Of a stretch of 64,000 nucleotides of DNA, positions 12,901 through 25,500 are shown piece by piece. The position numbers were made by a program, and so were the translations under genes. The first letter of the stretch is position 1. Each line of letters opens with the position of its first letter. The notes below the pieces were generated by a model, which was not told the origin of the DNA, made no database searches, and saw only the letters and a program-made list of their open reading frames with translations. The DNA comes from Agelaius tricolor (Eukaryota; Chordata; Aves; Passeriformes; Icteridae): contig JALJCS010000009.1 in the NCBI GenBank assembly GCA_023055355.1, positions 47,212,501-47,276,500 of the forward strand, written 5' to 3'.

Positions 12901-15900
12901 AAAAAATACGACATGCATCCTTGTAAAACTTGTGCTGCTTTCTTTGGCACTCCACCCTCCCAGGGCCCGTGTCCATGTGGTAGTTCTGCTTTGTTTTTTC
13001 TAATTACTAGCAGCTGAGAGAGTTGGTGTCCAGGGGAAAGATCTTGAAACAGCTCTAACAGGTGTTTCAAGGCCAATGTTTCTGTCCAACACAGGTGTAA
13101 AATGAGATGTTTGCTGCACCTGATCCACTGTTGATCAAATGGAACAAGCACTGGACAAGAAAATACAAGCCTGTTTTCCTAAATAGCTGCATTGTCCAAG
13201 GCGCTGTGCTGAAAGAGGTGTGAAAGAGCACTCACTTTCCTTTAACAACTCTATTCTCTGTCTTTTCCAAAGGCTTTCAGCAAATGGGTTGAAATCTCTT
13301 ATCTGTCATGGGCATTTCCAACATGCTGGAAGTGTTTCAGTACTCTGGAGAGCATGTGTACCTTTCCTGAAATGCATCCTTTTGTTGGCTCTATTGCTGG
13401 GATCATGGACATGGGCAGCTTTAACTGAGGTTCCTGAAAACTGCTTATGAACCTTTTTCCCTTGGAAAATGTTACATTAACAGCACTTGTTAGGCAATGT
13501 TTGGAAACAACTTAAATGTTTATAACAGATGATAAGAAATAGAAAATATATTCTACACTTCTACTGCAGTCAATAACACCTGTGTGAAGTTGAGGCTCAT
13601 TTCTTTTATACTTTGCAACAAGCAAGGTCTTGTACAATCAGGTTTTATTTTTATGTTATTTCTTGTAAGTTTTTCATAAAACCCAACATGTAAATTTTAG
13701 TACCTGCAGTTAAGTCCAGTCTCTTGGGTCTTAGTGCATCCAAGGGGTGTTTAGGCCATGTGTGAGGAGTATTTTCACAGCTGGGTATTTTGTTTGGATG
13801 GAGTGACCTTGATAGGATTCTTTGAGCCCTAGATTTTTATTGTGTTCATAGTGGGAACTTTTATCCTGCTCCCTGTAGGGAGTACTGGTGGGGTGCCTGC
13901 TCTGGGCCTGAGTCCCTCAGAGTAAGATACAGGGTACTGGGGTTGGTTTGTCCCTTTTAAAAGAATCACTGGTCATTCTGGTGCAGAAATATGGAGACTG
14001 TAGCAGAAAAAAAGCAGTGTAAAAATAGGGTATAGAGTCTTTGAGTGATGGGAAAGGACTGGTTTTTCCGTGTTTATATATGTTTGTGCAGATGTTCATG
14101 TTCATAGCTGTGTGATTTAGAGCTGTTGTGCCTAAGCCTGAAAATGGAGATGTGGCATAAGCTGGACTAAACTTCAGCAAGAAACAATAAATTCACAGAA
14201 AGTAATATGATGGGACCTGCCCTGTTATGTCAGCCCCCCAACTCAAGCTGCAGGTGATCTGTACTTGGCAACTTCTGTGGGGTCTGGAGGATTTTTGCAT
14301 GGTAGCTCTGCCATATGGCTGACCAGGGACTTGGTTTTTGTCTCGCAGGGTGATGCCCAGTCCCTGACTGAGTGCAGTTTACTCTTAACACAAACCTTGC
14401 TGCAGTGGCAGTTGCTATTAAATTCATCAAAGGATTATTAATACTAAACCAAAATATCTGCATAGAAATCACTGTCAAGTTTCTCTCAACAAAGTGCCAG
14501 CAATGGCACCAGAGGAACAGGCAGGAACTGGTGCCCAGGAATTCCCCTGCACAGGAGGCAGAACTTCTTCCCTGGGCACTGCCTGAGCTCTGAACAGATT
14601 GTCAAGAGAGGGTGTGCAGTTCTTAAATCCGTGCTAATATAGCCAAAAACAGTGAGAGAAGCCTCAAAGCAAAGAAGGAGAGACCCAGAAGAACAAAAAA
14701 TATTGGCCTGTAGACAGAATTTCGAGTGTTCTGGCAAAGATGAACACAGAAATTACTCTAGAGGGAATGAAAAAACCCAGGGAACATTTGGAAGAGAAAG
14801 CACAATAAATGGGGAAAATTGGCAATGAACAGCAATCTTAAATTAACTGCAACCTTGTGTTAAGTCTTCTGTTTTGTTGATTCTCACTTCAGATTTATGT
14901 GACACCTGATACGTTTCTTAGTTTCTCAAAAAAGCATAGTCTTGCATTAAGATAATGTAAAATGGGAAAAAAAATGTTATTAAGAAAAAATATATCTAGG
15001 CATCTGAACTGTGTTTATGTGTATTTTTTTCATCGGGTAATGATTGTTATGCAGAAAACCCTGTGCTCTGCTTCATAATGTGCAAAAGTGACTAAAAATA
15101 TACAAATAGATTTAAGAAATAATCAAGTAGCTACTAAGGAGTAAAGTAATGTTTTTTGAAGATTTGTGTATTGTGTGTTTCAAATAACAGAAATAGGAAA
15201 GGCAGAAAGGGCTGGCCTCAAGGTCTCTGATTTTCTTTTCACTTTTGGACAAAAATTTAGTGAGCAGTAAGAAGTACTCTTCTCATTTAGGGTTTCCTCC
15301 CACATTTTTTGTCTCATAAAAGGAAAGTTAGTGAGCACATGCCTCAGAAGGGGCATTAGTAAACTCTTCTCTTGTCCTCTTTTCCCCAGCTTGTAGGTAA
15401 TCAAAATTTTCTCAGATCTCTGTTTAAGACCCTTAAGACCTTTCATACTTACCTGAAATCAGGTTAAGGGGAAGATTCCTCCATACATGAACACACACTG
15501 ATCTTAAGTGCAGTCATTTCTTTAGGATCAGGGTAAAGTTTTCTCCTAAATCACTTCTGCTCAGAGAAACTTGGCAAGGCTGATGTACCTCACTGCCATC
15601 CTTATTTATTGGGCCAGACTTTGTGCCTTTCTCCTAAAATTTGACCTCCTTGTCACAGCACCAGTTCCTTTCTGGGTGTAGCAATCTCTGAGTTCTCTGC
15701 TTGTTTATCTTCGTGGTGCACTCGCCTTCTAACAGGTGGTGGAAAAAAGCTGATAATGGTTCACTGGATTACATCCTTTACCATGGGCACTGTTTTGAGC
15801 AGGTTTTGGAAATCTGTTTTATCAGAGTTTTTTAATGATAATATCAGCAGTGAAAGTTCTGTGATCATCTGCTACATTCTAAATTCTGCAAAATTTCTGT

Positions 15901-16040
15901 TTCATTCCAGGCCATCTGTGATTCTTCTGTTGTTGTGAAACATTTGTTTCAGTTGTGCTACTAAAAACCTTGCAGTACCTTCAAGCCTCCAATTGTTGTT
16001 CTTGATCTCTCAGCAGATAAAAGAGTCCTCCAAGCCCCTG
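9921..16040. other. non-coding stretch, nothing recognised
   Basis: No gene, RNA gene or recognisable transposon. Open frames reach about 120 codons but overlap on both strands (for example around 10.8-11.2 kb and 12.8-13.15 kb) and match no known family. Nothing distinguishes them from chance frames in DNA of this composition. Confidence 0.55.
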
Positions 16041-16070
16041 TCTGACTTCTCTTTGTCTGACTTCTCTTTG
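16041..16070. repeat. 15-bp tandem duplication
   Basis: TCTGACTTCTCTTTG occurs twice in a row. It sits 15 bp before a long G homopolymer, which suggests replication slippage at this spot. Confidence 0.85.
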
Positions 16071-16085
16071 GTGTATTGAAATTGT

Positions 16086-16104
16086 GGGGGGGGGGGGGGG
16101 GGGG
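16086..16104. repeat. poly-G run, 19 G
   Basis: An uninterrupted run of 19 G on the plus strand, the longest G homopolymer in the window. Such runs form quadruplex structures and are prone to length change and sequencing error, so the exact length should not be trusted. Confidence 0.95.
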
Positions 16105-16573
16105 CAAAATGGCCTTTTTCCCCCTTTATTAATGAAAAACCCCTATCTGCCAGCACTGTTAATTCTTTCATGTAAGACATGTTTTCTGTGGTGGCCTGCC
16201 ATGTTTGTTTCATATGAAGAGAATCACACTATTTCATTTTGTTCAATCAAATGCAGGAAATGTCTGATCATCTCTCCATCTTCCCTCCTACAGCAGGGAT
16301 TAATCACTCCCTTTGAAAAACCTGTATTTTTGCAGTTGGAAGGTGTCATGGTCAGGAAAACATTGATAACTGATTAAATTCTAGCTCTGCAAATGCTGTC
16401 TACTCACAAATACAACATTTACACACATAAATAATTACTTAGGTTTTAGAGAGACTTGCCTGTAATTTATGCTGAAATATCTGAGTACTTGGAGGCTTTG
16501 TAAGCTTACTTTGGGAGTTTGGAAGTATTTCAATCACTGTTATAGAAGACCCACATATTTTGAGTTGTGGTGA

Positions 16574-16605
16574 GTTTTCCAGCCTTGATGATTCTATGAA
16601 ACTAT
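16574..16605 (+). mobile_element. probable CR1 3' tail remnant, plus strand
   Basis: 'TTTTCCAGCCTTGATGATTC' followed by TATGAA matches the usual CR1 terminus, where 'CTTCCAACCTTGATGATTC' leads into the terminal ATTCTATG-type repeat. Only about 30 bp are recognisable and the sequence upstream is not clearly CR1, so the call is moderate. Confidence 0.5.
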
Positions 16606-19159
16606 AGATCCCAGGACAAAATCCTGCTGGAATTCCACTGGTAACTGGCCTTCAGCCAGTGTGAAAGAAATATTCCCAACTTTTCCCAAATGCTGAGAAT
16701 ATGTATCTCTGTTAAAACTTAGTGGATCTTCCAAGATTTAAATATCTCTATAACTTCTGGGAGAATTTACTTGGTGACTCCCTGAGCACATGTAGTTTGT
16801 AACCTGGCTTATCTTTTTGCTCTATTTTTCTTCTTACTTAGAAGAGACTGCTGAGATTTTGAGTCCTGTAGACTGTGAGCTGCAGTTATCTCAGATTGTG
16901 TGATAAAGGCTAACACAGCAAGGATTATGTCTCAAGTGCTCCCTATGCAAGGGAATGTCTCCTTCCATCTGCAAAATTGAATTTCAAGCTGCTGAATTAA
17001 AATGGAGTCAGGAATTCACTGCTTCTTTTTGAAAGTTCAGGGGTGGCAGTTGAAGCATCTAACACCAACTTAAGAGCCTACACTGGAATAATAAAAGCCC
17101 TCAGAAACAACTACCAAGCTCACTGATTATTGCACTGACTTTGGCATCCTGTGGCCCAAAATTTTTTTGCAGCATATCATCTGCTGGGCAGCTGAAGAGT
17201 GTGTTCCTCCACACAACTTAAAAATGTTTATGTAGATAGCCTGAAATGTTATGTAAATAAAAATTAACTCCTCAGCCTTATCATGATTTATAAAACCTAC
17301 ACTGGGATTTGGAAGCCTGTTTTGCAGCACAGTTAGCAGTGGAACACGAAATGGGACTGGAATGGAGCCTGGTTTATGTGAGAGAGAGGCACCAGTAAAG
17401 TGAGGGGGAGCCAAACTATCCAGTCACAAACCTTGTTTCTGCAGCACCCCATCTCTTTTCTTGCTGGTCTCCTGCTCCTGTCCAAAACAGAAACATGGCA
17501 GAGTGGCAGGTTTCCCTCCAAGCATCCTCAAATTCCTAGGGCAGTCTAAATGGGAAAAGCAAAGGCAGCACTTAGGAGCATTATCTTGCTAATCAGCTGT
17601 GTGTAGTGCGAGGCAAACATTAAATGTGTGACTGTTCTATATCCCCAGGATGAGATAAATTTAAACATTTTGTCTCGCTGGCTAAAAAACCAGGCTGGAA
17701 TTCAAAGGAATTTAAATATTCACGGGAATATTCAAAGGAAACTCTGAGCATTCCTTAGGAATGTTTGGGCTAAAAATTCTGTCACAGTCAATTCTGGTGT
17801 GACCTCACTGTGACCTCATGCAGAGCCAAGATTTAGCCAGCACATTTAGACAGTCTTGTAGGATCTCCCTCTTGAAAGCTCACACTGTGACTTGATGCTC
17901 TGACCATTTGAATGCTGATTTTTTTTCTGCCCCCCCACCAAATTGCATGGAGTAGTCCTTGAATTTTGCAGTGGTTGTGAGAAAATAAATGTAATCTGAG
18001 GGCCAGAACTGTTAGGAACTGGCAGAGCTCCATGGACTTGCTAAGGTTGTGCTGCCCCAGCATTCATAAAGGTCAGATGGTTACAGACTCAAGAGAGCAA
18101 TGCAACATTTAGGGCTTTGGCCAGATTCCAAATTGGTGTGGTGAGTCTTGCTTTTCTTCAAAATTTGGGGCTTATTAGCTTGTATCTACTTGCCCTCTGT
18201 AAATATGCAAAATAACCTTTTTAAACATGGCCTACTTAGCAAACCAGAACACTCAGCTTGCCAAAATATGTCTTTGCTTTCTCTTACAGCTCATGACTTT
18301 GTATGGAATTCTCCTTCAGTGATTTTGCACATCTACAGCTTCTGTGGTGTGCTGTGGTTGTGGGTGCAAACCTCACAAGCAGGTGAGGAAAATTGTAGTT
18401 CCAGCTCAGATTCTCAGCCACAGCTCTGAGACTGCAGATGAAGATTTTTCTCCAGACAGAAATAGGGAGGAGTTCGGATATTGTGACATTCTATAGGACA
18501 GCAGCACCTCTCTTATGGGCCTCATGTTCTTGAAGATGAGAATAAAATCATTTTAGATTAAATTTGGCTTGTTAGAACTGTCAGAGTGCCTCATTCTTCC
18601 ACAATTTCATTCATCTTCCTGAGGAAATAAACCTTTGGATCCAGCAGCTGACCGGAAAACACAACTAATGATGATTATTTGTACAATCTAGAAGTACTTT
18701 CTCTTCCTTTCATTTGGGAACACTTGCACTCTCTCTCTTGTGTCCCTGAGTTCAGCTGAACAGCAGCCAAGCTGCATCACTCAGTTATTTCTTTAGTCTT
18801 TTAGAAAGGGCAGGACAAGCAAGGGAGCAAGGCTGAAGAAGGGCTTCGTTTCAAGGGTGGAGAAAGGGTTTCTCTGTGCTTTGACATTGAGTTGGAAAAC
18901 CTGAATTTTTAAGAAACATAAGAAAAAACATTTAATATTCCTCATTGTAAGATGAGCAGGAGCAAAAGAAAATAATGATGGCTTGAATTCTTTAAGTTCA
19001 TTAATACCTTTGGAGGAAAGTTTGCTGTAAAATGTCACCTCTGATTTCCTGCAAGCCTGTGAAACTGTAAGAGAGGTTCTAAGTCCTAAAATGCATCAAA
19101 TGCTGAAGAAAAAGTGTAAGTGGGAAATCAAATTTTGTATCAATTCATTGGTCATTCTG
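16606..19159. other. non-coding stretch, nothing recognised
   Basis: No exon, RNA gene or recognisable element. Short open frames overlap on both strands and none has a recognisable domain. Confidence 0.55.
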
Positions 19160-19573
19160 TTCATAGACTCATCGTGCCACGGGATGGTTTGGATTGGAAG
19201 GACCTTAAAGCTCATCTCCATTCAATCCATGCCATGGGCAGGGACACCTTCCACTATCCCAGGGTGCTCCAAGCCCCATCCAGCCTGGCCTTGGACACTC
19301 CCAGGGATCCAGGGGCAGCCACAGCTTCCCTGGGCACCCTGTGCCAGGGCCTGCCCACCCTCACAGCCAAGAATTTCTTCACAGTATCTAATCTAGACCT
19401 GCCCACTTTCAGTTTAAAACCATTCCCCCTTATCCTGTCACTCAGGCCCTTGTGAAATAGTCCTTTCCATCTTTTTTGTAGATTTCCTTCAGGTACTAAA
19501 AGGCTGCTGGAGGTCACCCTGAAGCCTTCTCCAGGCTGAATAATCCAAAATTTCTCAGCCTTTCCATTCATCT
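19160..19573 (-). mobile_element. CR1 LINE 3' fragment, about 410 bp, minus strand
   Basis: Reading leftward this is a good CR1 3' end. On the plus strand one sees TCATAGACTCAT, then GGTTTGGATTGGAAGGACC, then CCATGGGCAGGGACACC, 'GTGCTCCAAGCCCCATCC', TTCCCTGGGCACCCTGTG, 'AAGAATTTCTTCACAGTATC', and finally 'CAGTTTAAAACCATTCCCCC'. These blocks occur in CR1 order. The element is 5'-truncated at about 19573, as is usual for CR1. Both-strand open frames of 100-139 codons inside it are by-products of the element and not genes. Confidence 0.92.
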
Positions 19574-22500
19574 GTATGTTGAAGTTTGGCAAGAAAGTCA
19601 GGAAGAGACATCTCAGCAGAGATTTTCCATGGGAATTAGTGTTTGATGTCATTGGGAGCACTTTTATTTCCATTTCTGATGCAATAGTAGGTTTTCAGCA
19701 CCTACAGCATTCCCCATTTGGAGTTCAAGGAAAGCTGATTTCTGTGATCTGTATTCTGAAAGACACACAAAGTTTAAATAAAAGGTTAAGTTTAAGTAAT
19801 ATAATGCATTAGAAAGGGAGCAAAGTGTTTGCACTATTTGCATTACAAATTAATGTTCTTGTTACTTCCCTGTCCAAAGAAAATTGGTGTATTCCTGTGC
19901 CTGAGGACTTCATGTGGGAAGTGAAAAGCAGTTTTTGCTGGTCTACAGTTCAGGAATATAAATTTTTTTTTTAAAAAGTAACTTGTTATTAGTGCATCAT
20001 CTGATGCTGTAACTGTGTGCTGGTCCCGAGCTTCCAGGTAGGTTTTACAATCAAGTTTGTTTCTGGGGGTTTTCCATTTGATTTTGGAAAAATTATTTAT
20101 CTACACTCAACAACATGCTTTGTCCACACCTGTTATTCAAGTCTTCTGTGCTGCCAGGAGGCTTTCCCAATTATCCTTTTGCCAGAGTGTTTTCACTGCA
20201 GATGTGTTTTGGCATGGAAATGACACCCACACTTTTTCTTTGTAGTCTGGCAGAGCTGTGAGTGGCAGCCATGACCTCACTGATGCCATCATCACTGTGC
20301 AGAAAACATAATGATGGTATAGTTCTCTGAGGATCTCTGTATTTTGTGTGGTAGTACCTTCATGCAGACAGCAAGGATTTCAGGAAAGAACATTTTTATT
20401 CCCTGTCAATTCCTCCTGCATTTGGCTGGTTACCTGTTCCCAGTCCTGCCTGCCAGGTGCCTCTGCTGAGAGGAAAAGCAAATGCCCCCTGTGCCTGACC
20501 ATGCCTGAGGGAACAGCAGAAGGAATTTTTCAGCTGCTTGTTTATCAGAGGCTTGGAATTGAGCTGGGAATCAGAGTAAGTCTGATTTGCCTGTTAGCAT
20601 CCAGCTCTGTTTATTATCAAGGACAGCTGCAGTGCTTGTACAAGGCAGAGCTTTAGCTGATCAGCTAGCTCAGTTTACTGTGCAGAAAAAGGCCAGAGAA
20701 AGCTTTAATTTTAATGGAAATGTGGGTCTGCAATGCATAAACAAAGTTTACTCAGAAATCCTGAACAACAATCACACTGTAAGTTGTCTCTTTGTTTTGT
20801 TTTTCTTTTCAGGGTTTCTGGTGTCCTTTCCGGTGGAGGGGTTGTTCATGTCTGGTGCTGTGGGCCAAGAAAAGAAGGAACAAGCCTGAAAAACCCCACA
20901 TCCTCTTGCAGGACTAGATCCATCCTTTGGATGTGGTTCCTGTTGAGTACACCAGATATTTCCCAAGTTGAGCTAAGCGCAGAGCTTGACCTGCTGATTT
21001 TGCAAGCCCCAGTTTAAGTTCCATGTGTGCTTTCATCCAGTTAATCAAACAGCTGTTTCTCCAGTGAGATAAATACCCTCCTCTGAGTTGTCTCCAGGCG
21101 ATGTTTGGCTGTTCTTTTATCCTCCTTCTTACCAACCCTCTCTCTCTGACCACTGGGTGTCAGTAAAAGACTGCAAAGTGGTTTTTTGTAATTAAATATA
21201 CATGAGTTCTTCTCAGGCTCTGTGGTTGTTCCTTACTTAAGGTGGCCAAGGCAAATTTGAGAATACAACTCACACAGATACCAGGAGTGTAGAAAAATCA
21301 ACAAAAACAGCTCAGATCAGTAAGTTTTTCCTGAATCATATCACTATTCTATTTGAATTAATTCATACTATCAGGAAATTAAATAAGGAAAATAGTTTAT
21401 CTTTTATCTTGTTCAAGCAAAACCACTATTCCCAACATAATCACGAGGTACAAAGCTGTTACATTTTACTGTACTCACAATTCTTGTGCATTAGCCAATA
21501 TGTGACTGGAGGTTCCAGTCCTGAAAGGTGCTGTCCTCATGCCAGGTCTTCTGTTGGAAAATGTCCTTACAAATGTATGAGAATTCAGGGGGTTCTGTTC
21601 TGGATTCTTTGACAGAATGAACTCAAAAAGATGTGAACATCTCACCTGAGACATGAGCTGAAAATTTAGTGACAGCTGAAAATAGTTTAATTGAATGGAA
21701 TGGGCAATTCTGTGTGTGCAGGTAATAGCTCCTCTATTTACATCATGTTTGTTATATGTTGAATTTTATTCAAATTTTCAATATGTTGAAGGTGTAACAG
21801 CATTGGAAGAAACCTGAAGAGTTTTGGACATCTGTCAGGAAACAAGTGGCCCCTGGGAGCTGGGCGGGTACCATAAATATGTGGGATTACGTAATAGGCA
21901 CATTAATTGTATAGCACTGCAAAAATCATCTGCTGTCAAAAAAATGAGAGTTTCAGTCAGTTTGGGCCTACCTTTTTAGGCTGCAGAGTCCTCTGACCAC
22001 TGAAATAAGTTAAATAGTCAAATTACTGCAGTTTGCTGCTCCATAATGCTGCCATGTTAAAGAGGTACTGCTGCCTTTGCTCAAACTCTACTCAGACTTT
22101 TAAGGCTTGAAAAATTAAGCCATGTAAATACTTCCTTTAAAATAACCTATTTTGATGATCATTTCTTAGAATAAAAAAAAAATCCACAGCAGACTGTTGG
22201 GCCATACAAATAAAATACACATTGGACTCCTGTTCAGAGTGTAAATAAAACAAGATTCATGCCAGAAGTTCTCTTTTGCATATACAAAATTGAATACTGA
22301 ATTCCCCCTCTAGGTTCTTTTTCTTTCCAGAGTAAAATCACAGGTATTTGAGACTTACCATGCTACACAGTTGTGGTGTGGAGCAAAGAGTGCAAAGGTT
22401 TATTTAACTGAATCCGTGTCAAGAAACCTCTTAATATTGTGATTTGTAGGTGTACACAACCTGTGTGTCTAAATTAGGGGGAAATAACAGCTGAACACTG

Positions 22501-25500
22501 CTGAATTCCCATTTTTTCCGTGCCCTGAGAGCCACTAAAGGCCCTTTTGTCACAACTCCTGCCCCTACTTCGTATTGGTGGAAAAGAGCATTGAAGTTTC
22601 CACCATTGTCATTCATGTATCAGCAGGTCTGGAGGTGGAAGACAAAATATCTGGGCAGCTAAAATCAAGAGTTAGCATTATTTTCCCTTTTTTGTTAATC
22701 GAATCAAAAAGAGCATTTTTGCTTTACTCTAAAGTTGAAGTCCTCAATCTGTACCTTCTTAAGTGTCCTAGTGAAACAAGCCACTTCTTTTAATTACAAG
22801 AATTTCAGTTCTTTTGAAACAGTGATGCTCCAATATTTTAAAGAAGTTTTTATTTCAGCAGTGGAACAAAAGACTTTTAACTGGCCTGTTGTCATTTATA
22901 GTGGTTGGAACATGAAATACTTTTCAGTTTTAACAGGATCTAATACTGAGAGTGTTTCATGTGTAACATGCTCTTAAATAGTTCAGATCAAAGCCTATGA
23001 ACTGAATGTCTTTCAGCATTAATGAGAACAGATAAGCTGGAGCCACTCTGCTTTTGCAAACTTGATTTCATTAGACATAAACAGATCACATCCCAAATTA
23101 GATTTGTGCAGTGGCAGAGAACCAGCACATATATTGAATTTGCAGACCAGAAATGTAATATTTTTGTAAAAAATAGGTACTTCGTGCAAATGTTTCTTCA
23201 TCTGTGTAAGACATGCTTAATTTCAAAGTTGATCAATAACAATGTAACACTTCATTACTTTTGTACATTGCCTCACCATTTTAACTACCATTACTTCAGA
23301 AAGGAGTGAAAGTGAAGTAAAGGAAGGGTCAAACATCTCAGAATTGTATTTTTGGGGGAAATTTGAATAGGAATCTCACCTGGAAGCTTTTGGATAATTG
23401 CCAGGAAGGTGTTTGTTGGACCTGCTCCAGTTCCTGCCAAGATGGAATGGAGAATCCTGTTAAATTGTATCTAATTTTTTTCAGGAAGAACCCCTTGTTT
23501 CTAGAGAAGGAATCACCTCAAGATGTTCTAGATCTCCAGGAATGAAGACTTTTATTCTCCATTTTAGACTGAGGTAAAATGTAGCAAAAAATGACTCAGC
23601 AGTGAGTGGTGGTTTTTCACAATCAAGGTAATCCATCACTGGACTACCCTCACATGAGTTGTGCTGGCTTTTTCACCACCAGCATTTTCTATCAAAGTCT
23701 AATATTTTATAATAGACAATAATTAATTTGGGAATGTCCTATGATGTGTGCTGTACAAGAGATCAGCCTCAGTCACTACAGTGGTTACTTCTGGCGTTAT
23801 GATTTATGCCTGTATTTGCTTCAGCAGTTATTTCAAATATTTAATATTTGCAATTTCAGTTTTTTTCTTTCATAAAATTAAACCTTCTGTGTTGGTGGCA
23901 CATGAGCCATGTTTCCCAAAAGCAAACAGCATAGAAAAAACTACTGCCTTTGGCTGGTTTGAGACTAAACAAAAATTTTAATTAAATCTAAGGGATTAGT
24001 GAATGTAAAAAGGAATAGAAAACGTACAAGTAATTTAAGAGATCAGAAATACAGCCAGCTAACTTCAAGAGAGTTAAAAAATGGCTGGAGTTTTAAAAGT
24101 GCATGTTAAACAAAAGAACAAAATAGCTCCTACAGTCTCCCCCTGTATAATTGAATATTTTAAATTATGCCATCAAATTTGGGGAATACTAAACTATGGC
24201 CCAAATAAAATGACTTCAAATAACACTTTGTTTTTTAATAGAAATAGTGATGATTTAAATGTAGTTTGATATAAAATGAAACATAAGTATATGAGTAAAT
24301 GTACATACACGTGAAAAATCACTTTAGAACAAAGAAAATCTATATCCTAAGAAGCAATCTGATAATTTCCAAGATAAACTCTCTTTGAAATGTGGCTCTG
24401 CCACTGGTGCTTGTCCATAGTCATGTCCTGGGAGAGTTTAGGGCAGAAAATGACCACCAGGTTTGGGCTGGAGCTGGTGTAGGATAGAAAGGACAGGGAG
24501 AAGTGACTTTCTGCCTGCCTGGGTTCTGCCTCTCACTCCAGAGCACTCCAGGCCTTTCTGAGACTTTTCTCAACCTCTCCCACCCTTTCAGTGAAGAAAG
24601 CTTTTGGCAGTGGTGTGGGTCAAGCTTTAAAGCTCTCCTCAGGGGTTCAGCATCCTGCCTTAATGGAACAGATTAGGGACTCTGCAGTTAATACTTCTCT
24701 GTTTGCTGATGAGGTGTGGAGTGACAGGGACATAGGGAAGCTGTGTTTTCCAGCTTCCCTTGCTTATTTGCTATCTCTCCATCATTTACTTTCAATTAAA
24801 AGATTAGTGGTAGTTTACTTCAACCACTGTGATATGAAGCTCCTGCTTCTCTAATTGCAGATGAGGAGGGAGGAAGGATAAAGAAATAATCTTGTAGGCT
24901 TGGAGAAGGAAAGAAGGAAGAGCTGTCTCCTAGCAGCAGTCTTTGCCCTGAACTCTGCCATGGCCACTGAAATTTGCTATTATATGTGTCAAGAATGAGA
25001 TGCAAATTATTATCTGTGTGTCGATATAACCTTCCGGAGTATTTTGCATTTTACGGGTTTAATTGAACTCATTTGCTGCCAATGTGTACAATTATTTATT
25101 TCAGCTGAAATAACCCTCTTTAAGTGAGTATTTGGCCAGTAATGCAGGCTTGCCTCTGAGGGCAAATCCTCTGAATGAGCTGCAGATCACAACACCCACC
25201 TTCCACACAGAAGGGTAATTTTCTTGGGCTTTTCTTTTTTTTAGCTTTTTAATCCTCTTATTATTTTCTTTGCAGAATAGTGGAGCTTTTTTACAGTTAC
25301 AAAATGCCCCTTTCATGGGTTACATGATTGTTCCTGGAAAAAGGATATTACGCATGCAAGTCACCCAGGTCAGTTTATGTGTAATGTGGGTAATGTCTTC
25401 TTAAAGCCTGATTTGCTGAATTTAGCCTTGCCATGCCACCTGAAATTGGGCTCTTGGAACTGCTTCCACAGCCTTCTCACCAACAATGAGGCTGCTGCTG

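Noticed and set aside
13010..13100. Possible CR1 piece suggested by GCTGAGAGAGTTGGTG.
   Set aside because: The following sequence does not continue in CR1 order, so the short match is probably chance.
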